Of a DNA stretch of 29,592 nt, positions 7,503 through 15,266 are shown one piece after another; the stretch's first letter is position 1, and every line of letters starts with the position of its first letter. The position numbers were made by a program, and so were the translations under genes. The notes below the pieces were generated by a model. The model saw only the letters and a list, made by a program, of their open reading frames with translations, searched no databases and was not told the origin of the DNA. Origin of the DNA: an uncultured Porphyromonas sp. (GTDB taxonomy: Bacteria; Bacteroidota; Bacteroidia; Bacteroidales; Porphyromonadaceae); the NCBI RefSeq assembly GCF_902489635.1, contig NZ_CABUAN010000028.1, positions 1-29,592 of the forward strand, in the 5' to 3' direction.

Positions 7503-7539
7503 CCGCAAGGAGTCTACAGCGATGTAGTACTCCCTGCGG
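7503..7539 (+). terminator. Long hairpin with GCGA tetraloop after the propeller gene
   Basis: Three stacked 5-bp helices, CCGCA/TGCGG, GGAGT/ACTCC and CTACA/TGTAG, are separated only by single-base bulges and closed by a GCGA (GNRA) loop. The structure starts 29 bp after the stop codon. There is no T-run directly behind it, so it may stabilise the 3' end as much as terminate. Confidence 0.6.
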
Positions 7540-7582
7540 TACTGCTGTCTGCTGACTCGGGTCAGAGAGAGTTCTTTAGACG

Positions 7583-7681
7583 TTAGAAGTTGACCGAAAA
7601 GTCCATGTCCAGGCCTATGCGATGAATTAAACTGGACCCTGAGTAGATGCCCATCTTGTAGTCAACGCCAGACCGCCATGC
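7583..7681 (-). pseudogene. C-terminal remnant of an outer-membrane beta-barrel protein
   Basis: On the minus strand an open 31-codon stretch from 7678 to the TAA at 7583-7585 reads WRSGVDYKMGIYSGSS and then IHRIGLDMDFSVNF. Alternating residues and a final aromatic F are typical of the last two strands of an outer-membrane barrel, which end in F for BAM recognition. No start codon with a barrel upstream exists: the homologous-looking part ends within 5 bp of the CCACGTGG array at 7683. This is best explained as the 3' end of a gene whose rest has been lost. The parent family is not identified. Confidence 0.45.
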
Positions 7682-7682
7682 C

Positions 7683-7733
7683 CCACGTGGGGAGTAAAAA
7701 ATATCCACGTGGAGATTTGAACCTCCCACGTGG
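7683..7733. repeat. CCACGTGG array, locus 3 (three boxes)
   Basis: Perfect CCACGTGG boxes at 7683, 7705 and 7726 are spaced 22 and 21 bp apart. The spacers (GGAGTAAAAAATAT and AGATTTGAACCTC) closely match those of the arrays at 1-40 and 15110-15161. The plus strand again encodes the short peptide KKYPRGDL in one frame. Confidence 0.8.
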
Positions 7734-7794
7734 ATTTCATGTTTTATAGTCTCATCACTCCGTAGTGACTCTGCGGAGATGGAGCGACACGCTC

Positions 7795-9114
7795 TTATTT
7801 AGTCTCCTCCTCCTGATCGATGAAGTGGAGGTAGCTGCTGAGCGTGCGCTCTGCTTGTCCTACTTGTTGTGGCGTGTAGAACTGCGCATCGATGAGTTCG
7901 TCGGGCAGGTACTGCTGCTGTGTGTAGTGCTTGGGATAGTCGTGCGGGTAGCGGTAGTCGACACCGTAGCCGAGGTCGGACATGAGCTTAGTAGGTGCAT
8001 TGCGCAGATGTAGCGGGACTGGCAGATTGCCCGTCTCACGTACCTTGGCGAGGGCGGCATCGATGGCGAGGTAAGCGGAGTTGCTTTTTGGCGAACCTGC
8101 GAGATAGACGACTGCCTCGGCGAGTGGTATGCGACCCTCGGGCCATCCGATGAAGTCGACCGCATCGGCAGCGGCCTGCGCCACGACGAGCGCCTGCGGG
8201 TTTGCCAAACCTATATCTTCGGCTGCTGAGATGACCACACGACGCGCTATGAAGCGGGGCTCTTCGCCACCCTCGATGAGGCGAGCCATCCAGTAGAGTG
8301 CTGCATCGGGATCGCTGCCTCGTATGCTCTTGATGAATGCGGAGGCGATGTCGTAGTGCAGCTCACCGTCACGATCGAAGGCGGCGGGCTGCTGGCGCGC
8401 TACGCTGGCGATCGCCTCGCCGGTCAACTGTACCGTGGTCTCGTCGGGGTGCTGCTCGAGTGCCATCGAGAGGGTCATCTCGAGGAGGTTGAGTAGCTTG
8501 CGGGCATCACCGCCTGCGAGGTGGATGAGTAGCTCACGGTCGGCACCCTCTAGGGTTACTTGGTAGCGAGAGAAGAGCGGATCGGTGGCGAAGACACGGT
8601 CGATGAGTTGCGAGAGATCGCTATGCTCCAATGGCTTGAGAACGAAGACTTGACAGCGTGAGAGGAGCGGGCGGATCACTTGAAAGGAGGGGTTCTCCGT
8701 GGTAGCTCCGATGAGTGTCACCACGCCCTGCTCGACGGCTGCTAGCAAGGAGTCTTGCTGAGACTTGGAGAAGCGGTGTATCTCGTCGATGAAGAGGATG
8801 GGCCGTCCCTGATGCTGTGAGAAGAGACCAGACTGCGCCTCTTTGGCCTCCTGCAGAGTCTTGCGCACATCGGCTACGCCTGAGCCTACGGCCGAGAGAC
8901 TATAGCAGCGGCACTGCATCATCTGCGAGAGGAGCCGTGCTAGGGTTGTCTTGCCGACGCCGGGCGGTCCCCATAGGATCATGGAGGGTATGTGTCCCCG
9001 CTCGAGCATAACGCGCAGTGGGGCATTCGCACCGACGAGGTGAGACTGTCCGACATACTCTTCGAGCGTCTTAGGACGCATCCGCTCCGCTAGCGGTATC
9101 TGCTCTACTGACAT
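7795..9114 (-). CDS. rarA: Replication-associated recombination protein A (RarA/MgsA AAA+ ATPase)
   Basis: RarA is a tetrameric clamp-loader-like AAA+ ATPase that acts at stalled replication forks. The 439-residue protein has the family start PLAERMRPKTLEEYVGQ, Walker A GPPGVGKTT (49-57), Walker B ILFIDEIHRF (~107-115), the GATTENPSF segment and the arginine-finger region RPLLSRCQVF. The C-terminal helical oligomerisation domain continues to the end. The start was set at the ATG 9112-9114; an in-frame TTG nine bases upstream is less likely because it overlaps the putative -7 promoter box. The NUDIX gene lies 51 bp upstream on the same strand, so rarA may be served both by readthrough and by its own promoter. 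Confidence 0.95.
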   Translation of the reverse strand: MSVEQIPLAERMRPKTLEEYVGQSHLVGANAPLRVMLERGHIPSMILWGPPGVGKTTLARLLSQMMQCRCYSLSAVGSGVADVRKTLQEAKEAQSGLFSQHQGRPILFIDEIHRFSKSQQDSLLAAVEQGVVTLIGATTENPSFQVIRPLLSRCQVFVLKPLEHSDLSQLIDRVFATDPLFSRYQVTLEGADRELLIHLAGGDARKLLNLLEMTLSMALEQHPDETTVQLTGEAIASVARQQPAAFDRDGELHYDIASAFIKSIRGSDPDAALYWMARLIEGGEEPRFIARRVVISAAEDIGLANPQALVVAQAAADAVDFIGWPEGRIPLAEAVVYLAGSPKSNSAYLAIDAALAKVRETGNLPVPLHLRNAPTKLMSDLGYGVDYRYPHDYPKHYTQQQYLPDELIDAQFYTPQQVGQAERTLSSYLHFIDQEEETK

Positions 9115-9120
9115 ATAGTG

Positions 9121-9128
9121 CAAATGTA
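9121..9128 (-). promoter_or_regulatory. Possible -7 box for a nearly leaderless rarA mRNA
   Basis: The minus strand reads TACATTTG, an exact TAnnTTTG match, ending 6 bases before the rarA ATG. A start site at the usual distance would give an mRNA with little or no leader. No good -33 TTTG is present. Confidence 0.35.
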
Positions 9129-9165
9129 AGAAAAGAGTGACTGTTGGCTATTGTAGGGGGAAAGG

Positions 9166-9699
9166 TCAGTCTGCGAGAGACGATAGGTAGCGAGTGATGC
9201 CTCGGCGGATGGATATTAGTCCGAAGCGTGACGGATCGATCTCTGCGGGTGTGAGCCAGCAGAGCTGCGCTACGTCGTCCATCGCTCTTACGGCAGGCAT
9301 CTCGCTCGGTAGCTGAACCGTGTAGAAGAGATCTAGCGTCGGCACGAGGAAGTCGCTGTAAAGGTAGCTGTTGGGTAGAGAGAAGGCGTAGGCAAACTGC
9401 TCCGTGGGGAGTCGTAGTCCGCTCTCTTCGCATAGCTCTCGCTGCGCAGCCTCTTCGCCTGTCTCGCCCTTGTCGACGAAGCCGCCTGGGAGGTCTAGCG
9501 TCCCCTTGGCGGGCTCTTTGCCTCGGGTCGCCACGAGTAGCCGGCCCCGCAGATCCCGCACGAGGAGGGCCACCGCGGCACTCGGGTTGTGGTAGTAGGT
9601 GAAGCCACAGCTCTGACAGTGCTGCGCCTTGACACCATGCGCCTCCAAGCGGTCAGCACCACAGCGCGGGCAGTAGTCGAAGGTCTCGCGTTGGCTCAT
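9166..9699 (-). CDS. NUDIX hydrolase with N-terminal zinc ribbon
   Basis: NUDIX enzymes cleave nucleoside diphosphates linked to another group. The box GX5EX7REUXEEXGU is matched exactly at residues 73-95 (G73, E79, R87-E88, E91-E92, G94). The N-terminal 35 residues carry a C-X2-C-X14-C-X2-C zinc ribbon (Cys10, 13, 28, 31), the arrangement of NudC-like and ADP-ribose-type NUDIX proteins. The length of 177 residues is shorter than NADH pyrophosphatase NudC, and NudC's extra motif was not seen, so the substrate is open. The gene begins 2 bp after the end of the ROK kinase gene, so the two are cotranscribed. Confidence 0.88.
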   Translation of the reverse strand: MSQRETFDYCPRCGADRLEAHGVKAQHCQSCGFTYYHNPSAAVALLVRDLRGRLLVATRGKEPAKGTLDLPGGFVDKGETGEEAAQRELCEESGLRLPTEQFAYAFSLPNSYLYSDFLVPTLDLFYTVQLPSEMPAVRAMDDVAQLCWLTPAEIDPSRFGLISIRRGITRYLSSLAD

Positions 9700-9701
9700 A
9701 C

Positions 9702-10670
9702 TTACAGGTTCCGTTCACGAGCTAGCGAGGCTGCACCCAGTACGGCCGCTTGTCCCTTAGGGAGTGAGCTGAGGAGGATCTGAATAGAGCCTTTGTAGAT
9801 GTGGAGTAGTGCTTCGTCAAAAGCTTTGCGCACTGGCTGTAGGAGCAGGTCGCCACACCGTGCTACGCCTCCGAAGAGGACGAAAGCTTGCGGTGCTGAG
9901 AAGCAAGCGAACTGCGCCAAGGCGCGTCCCAATATCTCTCCCGTCTCCTCGAAGACCTGTCGCGCTAATGAGTCGCCTGTCGCTAGAGCTACCTCTGCCA
10001 CAGTCTTGCTGGTCAGCTCTTCGTCAGGTATATCACAGAGTTCGCTCCACATGCCTTGTTCTAGACAGAGCTTCTTCAGGCTCACGGCACGTCGTGCTAC
10101 GGCAGGTGCTGCGACAGAGGCTTCGAGACAGCCGTATCGTCCGCAGCCACAGAGCTGATGCGGCTCCCCGACGGCTAGGTGTCCTAGCTCACCAGCCTTG
10201 CCTTGGTAACCACGTATGAGGCGACCATCGGCATAGATACCGCTACCTACGCCTGTGCCGAGGGTTATCTCGACAAAGTGGTCTAGCCCACGCGCCACGC
10301 CGTAGCTATGCTCACCGAGCGCGCTCGCATTGGCATCATTGTCTAGGACGACGGGTAGTCCTGTACGTGCCGAGAGCTCAGCAACGATAGGACTGATGCC
10401 AGCCCAGGGTAGATTGACCGCCTCTTCGATACAACCGGAGAAGTAGTTGGCATTCGGAGCTCCGATGCCTATTCCGACGACCTGGTTTGTGAGGCCCGAG
10501 TTAGCGATCATTTGCGTTATCTGCTGGCTCAACGCCTCGACGTAGTCAGCGAAGAGGCTCCCGTTTTGCTTCGTCAAGAACGTCTGCGAGGCGACTATTT
10601 GCCCCTCATCATCGACGATGCCTAGCTCAGTGTTGGTACCACCTATGTCTATGCCTAAGTATAGTGACAT
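9702..10670 (-). CDS. ROK-family sugar kinase (glucokinase-like)
   Basis: ROK kinases phosphorylate glucose, N-acetyl-hexosamines or related sugars with ATP in the cytoplasm. Visible are the phosphate loop LGIDIGGTNTELGIVDDEG (5-23), the catalytic NDAN (D112) and the ROK signature with zinc ligands H164, C174, C176 and C181 (ELGHLAVG, CGCGRYGCLEA). The C-terminal FVLFGGVA adenosine motif is also present. The length of 322 residues is normal. No DNA-binding helix-turn-helix precedes the kinase, so it is an enzyme and not a ROK repressor. Glucokinase is the usual assignment in Bacteroidetes, but the sugar cannot be read from sequence. It is first in a probable operon with the NUDIX gene and possibly rarA. 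Confidence 0.9.
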   Translation of the reverse strand: MSLYLGIDIGGTNTELGIVDDEGQIVASQTFLTKQNGSLFADYVEALSQQITQMIANSGLTNQVVGIGIGAPNANYFSGCIEEAVNLPWAGISPIVAELSARTGLPVVLDNDANASALGEHSYGVARGLDHFVEITLGTGVGSGIYADGRLIRGYQGKAGELGHLAVGEPHQLCGCGRYGCLEASVAAPAVARRAVSLKKLCLEQGMWSELCDIPDEELTSKTVAEVALATGDSLARQVFEETGEILGRALAQFACFSAPQAFVLFGGVARCGDLLLQPVRKAFDEALLHIYKGSIQILLSSLPKGQAAVLGAASLARERNL

Positions 10671-10694
10671 GTTGTTGCTCTATATAATATAAGG

Positions 10695-10766
10695 AGTGGG
10701 CAATGCTTAGTAGCTCGACAGACTCTCTAGAGGAGGATATGTCTTGCTAACTTAGCATTGCCCACT
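10695..10766. terminator. Inverted repeat between the dipeptidase and ROK kinase genes
   Basis: Perfect 13-bp arms, AGTGGGCAATGCT (10695-10707) and AGCATTGCCCACT (10754-10766), enclose a 46-nt loop that itself holds the palindrome CTCTAGAG. The structure lies just downstream of the dipeptidase stop (10795) and 24 bp ahead of the ROK start. The minus strand has no T-run behind it. It may be a terminator, or a control structure in the ROK leader. Confidence 0.5.
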
Positions 10767-10794
10767 TTGTTATTACATACGTTGCTCTTGGGGC

Positions 10795-12450
10795 TTACTC
10801 ATCGATCTTGAGCAGATCGCCAGTCGTCTCAGCGATGCGCTCGTAGTAAGCCTTGTCGTAGCCGGGGAAGTAAGGCATATCGCTCATACCATAGCCGTTG
10901 GTCTTGAACTGCCCGTTCTCCTCCTTCTTCATGTTTCCGTCCATATACTTGACGAGTAGGTACTCGCCGAGCTTCTTCCAGCGGTGTGTCGCATAGTCAG
11001 CGGTCTCGCAGGAGAAGGTCGTGAGGACCTCACGAGCCTTCATCGGGTCTTGCTGGTAGATGGCTAGAGCCTGCTGATCGATCTCCGAGACGATCTTGTC
11101 GAAGCTCTGCTCCAGTTGCTGCTGTACGGGACGGATATCCTTCATCATAGGAGCATAGCGAGCGTAAGCCATATTGGCTACCCAGTTGTGGATCCAGAAA
11201 GCACTCGTCCAGGAGAAGTGCATCATATCGCCATTGCCCACACGGTAGCACTCAGGCGTGCGGAGTGAAGAGCAGTAGACAGGCGTAAAGACAGCCGTAT
11301 TGGCATCATCTACACCAAACCACAAGATGCTGAAAGCGTCCGGCAGGTTAGGTCTGAGCTGAGCTACTAGCACGAAGCCCGTCTGCTGTGTAGCGATGGC
11401 ACGCTCATTGACGTAAGTCTGACCATCTACCTCGAAGGTCATCGGGCGCCAGCGGTAAGGCACAGCGTAGGGACCAGCACCTACGTCCTTGGTCATATCC
11501 ATCGGTGTACCCTCGTAGTGGTCACGCATCATGTCTCGTACGTCAGCGACAGAGAGCTTGCGGTTGGGGACAACGTAGAGAGGCATAGGCTTGGAGGCCT
11601 TCTCGTCACCCATGACGAAGCGCTCGTACTGCTTCATGTTGTCGCTAAACTTATTGAAGAAAGCCCACACACGCGCCTCGCAGCCACGTAGGCCACCTGG
11701 TGTGTAGGGGTTGTAAGCCTTTTGGAAGCTAAAGTCCCGGTCCGAACCCTTGAAGAAGCCTCTCTCACGAGCGAAGTCGATCACGTCGGGAGCGTAGAGA
11801 CAGTTCTCAGGATCGTTGAACTTAATTTGCTGGATGCGAGATTGGTTAGCATGCGCTGAGATTGCATTGTCAGGGATACGCATAGCGACCCATACGGCGC
11901 CCTTGCCGTACTTACCCTTGCTAACTAGCTCGAGCACCCACGCCTCATTCTTGTCAGCTATGGAGATGCTCTCACCAGAGCTAGCGTAGCCATACTCCTT
12001 GACCAGAGTAGTCATCACCTCGATAGCCTCACGAGCCGTCTTAGCGCGCTGCAAGGTTACATAGATGAGGCTACCATAGTCCATCAAGCCATTAGGATCC
12101 ATTAGCTCCTCACGACCACCCCATGTAGACTCGGTGATAGCTAGAGCGTGCTCATTCATATTGCCGATGACGGCGTAGGTGTGTGCCACCTCAGGTATCT
12201 GTCCAAGAGGCTTGCCCGAGTCCCACTCAGTGATTTGTCGCATAGAGCCAGGAGCGTGATCGGCAGCTGGCCAGTAGTATAGCTCACCATAGAGTGTGTG
12301 TGAGTCGGCACTATAAGAGATCATCACCGATCCATCGGCGGAGGCATTCTTGCCAACGAGTAGCCCTGTGCAGGCGTAGCTCTGGCTTGTGCCTAGGAGT
12401 AGAAGTGTAGTGAGTAGGGCTAAGAGCCTAGTCAGTGCATTCTTTGTCAT
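10795..12450 (-). CDS. C69-family dipeptidase, secreted
   Basis: C69 peptidases are N-terminal-nucleophile enzymes that cleave dipeptides or short peptides. The signal peptide (1-26) is followed directly by Cys27 in ACTGLLVGKNASADGS. Once the leader is removed, this Cys becomes the N-terminal catalytic nucleophile, as in PepD-type enzymes. Conserved features include the YAVIGNMNEHALAI and GESISIADKNEAWVLEL strands and AMRIPDNAISAHANQSRI. The length of 551 residues is typical of the Bacteroidetes periplasmic or outer-membrane type. It has its own promoter 93 bp upstream and no operon partner. In an organism that ferments amino acids it would supply free amino acids from host peptides; that role is inferred. 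Confidence 0.93.
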   Translation of the reverse strand: MTKNALTRLLALLTTLLLLGTSQSYACTGLLVGKNASADGSVMISYSADSHTLYGELYYWPAADHAPGSMRQITEWDSGKPLGQIPEVAHTYAVIGNMNEHALAITESTWGGREELMDPNGLMDYGSLIYVTLQRAKTAREAIEVMTTLVKEYGYASSGESISIADKNEAWVLELVSKGKYGKGAVWVAMRIPDNAISAHANQSRIQQIKFNDPENCLYAPDVIDFARERGFFKGSDRDFSFQKAYNPYTPGGLRGCEARVWAFFNKFSDNMKQYERFVMGDEKASKPMPLYVVPNRKLSVADVRDMMRDHYEGTPMDMTKDVGAGPYAVPYRWRPMTFEVDGQTYVNERAIATQQTGFVLVAQLRPNLPDAFSILWFGVDDANTAVFTPVYCSSLRTPECYRVGNGDMMHFSWTSAFWIHNWVANMAYARYAPMMKDIRPVQQQLEQSFDKIVSEIDQQALAIYQQDPMKAREVLTTFSCETADYATHRWKKLGEYLLVKYMDGNMKKEENGQFKTNGYGMSDMPYFPGYDKAYYERIAETTGDLLKIDE

Positions 12451-12542
12451 AGTTCTTGATTACTATATTGTTAGGATTGATATGTGCAGTATATAAACGA
12501 AGAAATCACCAACCTACCACGCTGTGGTGCGATTGGCGATTC

Positions 12543-12550
12543 CAAAGATA
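12543..12550 (-). promoter_or_regulatory. -7 box of the C69 dipeptidase gene
   Basis: The minus strand reads TATCTTTG, an exact TAnnTTTG match. The predicted leader is ~85 nt and contains the short stem ACCAC/GTGGT. The box sits directly after the terminator of the upstream operon. No clear -33 TTTG is seen. Confidence 0.5.
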
Positions 12551-12552
12551 CG

Positions 12553-12614
12553 AAAAAAAGAAAGAAGGCACAGGGGAACAACCATATCGATAAAAACATT
12601 TGTGCCTTCTTTCT
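12553..12614 (-). terminator. Intrinsic terminator of the asparaginase-hydrolase operon
   Basis: Perfect 14-bp arms, AGAAAGAAGGCACA (12559-12572) and TGTGCCTTCTTTCT (12601-12614), enclose a 28-nt loop. Read on the minus strand, the stem runs into seven T residues (12553-12559 as A on the plus strand). It closes the transcript coming from 14703-12842, although 230 bp beyond the last stop, and insulates the dipeptidase promoter. Confidence 0.75.
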
Positions 12615-12841
12615 GGTGCCCGTAATGCCCTCGTAAAAAGCTTAAATCCAAAGGCAGGCACAACGCGTGTCACCACGCAATACATTTATTTTACTTCCGA
12701 TACCCGCACTCGCGCGGGTCTTTCTCAATCCTTAGAGAGCCTACTTATGGGAAGGTTTAATTGGGGAGGAAGATTCGTCCTTGCTGTCCTGACTTTGCAG
12801 ACGCCAGTGGCTTGATGCTACGCTCAGGCTCCTCTCCCGCT
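12615..12841. other. Gene-free 3' region of the operon
   Basis: No convincing gene is seen between the terminator and the stop of the metallo-hydrolase. The only structure noted is a 6-bp stem ACCCGC/GCGGGT (12702-12707/12714-12719). The open frame across this part has no family features and no promoter, so it is probably untranslated 3' sequence. Confidence 0.5.
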
Positions 12842-13651
12842 CTAGGTCTCTAGTAGGTACATTGGACTGCAGTGGTTGCGCTGTAGCGGTGTGACGTAGA
12901 CATCCTTGCCGACGCGGATCCCCTCAGCGAAGAGACGTATGTCAAAGGTCTTGCGTACTAGTTCGGGGTGGTTGTTTTCCTTGCTGAGGTGGCAGAGGAA
13001 GACGTTGCGCATCGTGGGCTGCCAAATACGGCAGAGGAACTCCACCGACTCATCATTGCTCAGATGCCCCAGAGGACCACTGATCCGCTTCTTGAGGAAG
13101 GGCGGGTACTTACCAATTCGGAGCATCTCGGGATCATAGTTGGACTCCAGCACCAGATGGTGTGCCAAGCTAGCGTAGTGCTCTATCGTCGGGGTCAGAT
13201 GACCTATGTCTGTCGCTAGGGTAAAGGAAAAGCCATCTGCCGAAGAGATATGGTACCCCACATTGTCTGCGCTATCGTGAGGTACGGAGAATGGAGTCAC
13301 CACGAGTCCTATCAGTGCAAAGGGTACCTCCGGCTCGATATCATAGCGCATATCGTGCTTGATGCGCTCCATGCCTCTCATATAGTCTAGCCCGCATTGC
13401 ACTGGATGAGTTGCATAGACAGGTAGTCCGTAGCGATTGGCCAGCTTGCCTACGGTGCGTGCATGGTCGGCATGATTGTGCGTCAAGAGGATCGCCTGCA
13501 CATCGTGCTCTAGCGAGAGCCCCGCTTGCTCTAGACCAGTCTTGATATCGTAGAGTGCTATGCCCGCATCTATGAGGAGCCCCTGCCCATCGTGCTCGAG
13601 GTAGTAGCAGTTGCCCGTGCTACCACTTGCTAGGCTCATAAATCGTATCAT
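12842..13651 (-). CDS. Metallo-beta-lactamase-fold hydrolase, YycJ/WalJ-like
   Basis: The start MIRFMSLASGSTGNCYYLE is typical of the YycJ/WalJ group. The metal motif THNHADHA gives H58, H60, D62 and H63, and further metal ligands are likely in LATDIGHLT and FLCHLSKENNH. The length of 269 residues fits. WalJ-type proteins are cytoplasmic hydrolases that have been linked to DNA repair nuclease activity and to cell-wall regulation in Firmicutes. No WalKR partner is present here, so the role is open. The start overlaps the asparaginase stop by 4 bp, so the two are translationally coupled. Confidence 0.9.
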   Translation of the reverse strand: MIRFMSLASGSTGNCYYLEHDGQGLLIDAGIALYDIKTGLEQAGLSLEHDVQAILLTHNHADHARTVGKLANRYGLPVYATHPVQCGLDYMRGMERIKHDMRYDIEPEVPFALIGLVVTPFSVPHDSADNVGYHISSADGFSFTLATDIGHLTPTIEHYASLAHHLVLESNYDPEMLRIGKYPPFLKKRISGPLGHLSNDESVEFLCRIWQPTMRNVFLCHLSKENNHPELVRKTFDIRLFAEGIRVGKDVYVTPLQRNHCSPMYLLET

Positions 13652-14703
13652 ACCGTCAGTTCGCCACGCAGAGAGACTTGCATCAGATGCGCCACCTCCT
13701 CTGGAGATAGATCTTGCGCTAGGAGGTACATGAGCTTTGTGGTAGCACTCTCGGTGGTCATGTCACCTCCTCCGATGACGCCCGTCTGGCTGAGCACATT
13801 GCCCGTCTCGTAGCGCCCCATGACGACCGATCCGGAGTAGCACTGCGTCACATTGACGATCGTGATGCCACGTGCCACGGCGCCTTTTATCGCAGAGAGA
13901 AAAGCTTCGCTCGTTGGCGCATTGCCACTGCCGAAGGTCTCTAATACCACTCCTCTGAGGTCTGGCGTGTGTAGGATGTGATCTAGGAGTGAGGCTGATA
14001 GTCCAGGAAAGAGCTTGAGCACCACTACGTGCCCATCGAAGGCGGGTCTCCACGCTTGCGACAAAGCTGGCTCGTCAAAGCCGATAGCACTCGGGCTATA
14101 CTTAATATCGATCCCTGCGAAGGCTAGGTGCGGATAGTTGGGTGAGGCAAATGCCTCAAAGTGCTCGGCACTATACTTGAGCGTGCGGTTGCCACGGTAG
14201 AGGTAATCCTCAAAGTAAACGGCCACTTCGGGGATCATAGGGGAGCCATCGGCACGTCTAGCCAAGGCAATCTCAAAGGCTGTGATCAGATTTTCCTTAC
14301 CATCCGTCCGCAACCGCCCTATGGGTAGCTGCGAGCCGGTCAAGATGACGGGCCTGTCTAGCCCCTGTAGCATAAAGCTCAGCGCAGAGGCGGTGTAAGC
14401 CATCGTGTCCGTGCCATGTAGTATGACGAAGCCATCATACTGGTGCATCTCTCGCTGGATCATCTCTCCTAGCCAGACCCACAGGTCGGGCGTGATAGCC
14501 GAAGAGTCTATGGGCGGGTCGCACTGCTCTATGTCGAAGGTGCAGTGGAGCTGATCAAGCTCTGGCACATGCTCCCGTAGGTAGTCAAATTGGAATGCTT
14601 TGAGCGCACCGGTCTCTATATCTTGTACCATCCCGATGGTCCCGCCTGTGTAGATAACCTTCAGGTGGGGTAGGGCGGTGGTCATATCTCTATCTGTAGT
14701 CAT
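13648..14703 (-). CDS. ansA: Type I (cytoplasmic) L-asparaginase
   Basis: This enzyme hydrolyses asparagine to aspartate and ammonia. The first active-site motif is VIYTGGTIGM, with the nucleophile at T22. The second is ILHGTDTMAYTASALSF, with the Thr-Asp pair. No signal peptide is present, which fits the cytoplasmic AnsA type and not the periplasmic AnsB type. At 351 residues it is of normal length for this type. The first ATG (14703) was used; Met7 is an alternative. Aspartate from this reaction can feed fumarate/succinate fermentation, common in Porphyromonas-like bacteria; that link is inferred. It is first in a two-gene operon with the metallo-hydrolase. Confidence 0.94.
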   Translation of the reverse strand: MTTDRDMTTALPHLKVIYTGGTIGMVQDIETGALKAFQFDYLREHVPELDQLHCTFDIEQCDPPIDSSAITPDLWVWLGEMIQREMHQYDGFVILHGTDTMAYTASALSFMLQGLDRPVILTGSQLPIGRLRTDGKENLITAFEIALARRADGSPMIPEVAVYFEDYLYRGNRTLKYSAEHFEAFASPNYPHLAFAGIDIKYSPSAIGFDEPALSQAWRPAFDGHVVVLKLFPGLSASLLDHILHTPDLRGVVLETFGSGNAPTSEAFLSAIKGAVARGITIVNVTQCYSGSVVMGRYETGNVLSQTGVIGGGDMTTESATTKLMYLLAQDLSPEEVAHLMQVSLRGELTV

Positions 14704-14758
14704 GGAGGAGGAATAAGTCTTCAGTCAAGCCTATGTGCAGTCTTTTTTTCTGCGCTTA

Positions 14759-14766
14759 CAAAGATA
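14759..14766 (-). promoter_or_regulatory. -7 box of the asparaginase operon
   Basis: The minus strand reads TATCTTTG followed by TAAGC, an exact TAnnTTTG match. It predicts a start near 14752 and a leader of about 50 nt. No matching -33 TTTG was found. Confidence 0.55.
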
Positions 14767-14800
14767 CGGATATTTCCCTTTGCGATAGAGAGAACTAGAT

Positions 14801-14926
14801 TTTGCCCAAGGCTGACGCATTATATACAATGAGTTCATCGACCTCTCGACTCCTCGCTTGTCGCTCTTGTGTAGCTGTTGGCTGTTAGCTGTTAGCTAGT
14901 AGTGCTAGTGCTCTTGGCTGGGCAAA
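14801..14926. repeat. MITE-like segment with 8-bp terminal inverted repeats
   Basis: TTTGCCCA (14801-14808) and TGGGCAAA (14919-14926) bracket about 110 bp. Inside lies the module shared with 372-437 (CATTATATA block, CTCGCTTGTCGCTC block), followed by CTGTTAG-type tandem words. The words TGGCTGTTAGCTA here and TAGCTAACAGCCA at 352-364 are inverted copies. No transposase and no convincing target-site duplication were seen. Confidence 0.45.
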
Positions 14927-14981
14927 TTCGACGCTGACTAGTTACAATAATTTAGATCTGACTACATATCGATATGGTGCT

Positions 14982-15245
14982 GTGTCGGGGAAAAGTGATT
15001 TCTACGTGGATATTTCGAAATATCCAGGTGGAGAATTTTTATTTTCCACGTGGGGAATAAAAAATTCTTCGGAGGAATCAAATGAAACTTCGGAGGAAAT
15101 GAATGACGCCCACGTGGAAAATAAAAAATATCCACGTGGCGATTTGAGATTTTCCACGTGGATATGCGAGAAAGGAGGGAATCGGACGAATTCCCCTGTA
15201 AAGATATGTAACTAGAGATTAGAGGTTAGAAGTTAGAGATTAGAA
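14982..15245. repeat. CCACGTGG array, locus 4, and repeat module copy B
   Basis: Six boxes occur in two groups of three: 15002 (CTACGTGG), 15023 (CCAGGTGG) and 15046, then 15110, 15132 and 15154. Spacing is 21, 23, 22 and 22 bp within groups. From 15123 the sequence repeats window positions 1-120, including the 7-mer array at 15218-15245. An open frame of 77 codons (14982-15215) spans the array, but it is made of the repeat itself. The rest of 14704-15266 holds only the asparaginase promoter and the MITE-like segment. Confidence 0.8.
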
Positions 15246-15266
15246 ATTAAGGATCGGAGAGCAGGG

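Noticed and set aside
9115..9123. TTG start for RarA at 9123
   Set aside because: It overlaps the likely -7 box, and the ATG at 9114 gives the normal family N-terminus.
12600..12815. 71-codon open frame between the dipeptidase and metallo-hydrolase
   Set aside because: It starts inside a terminator stem, has no promoter, and shows no domain-like composition.
15002..15161. CRISPR array
   Set aside because: The conserved part is only ~8 bp, the spacers are ~14 bp and are themselves related between loci, and no cas genes are present.
14982..15215. 77-codon open frame as a real small protein
   Set aside because: It consists of the CCACGTGG repeat itself, contains internal duplicates of the same peptide, and most codon differences from the copy at 1-93 change the amino acid. 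No promoter box or family feature was seen.
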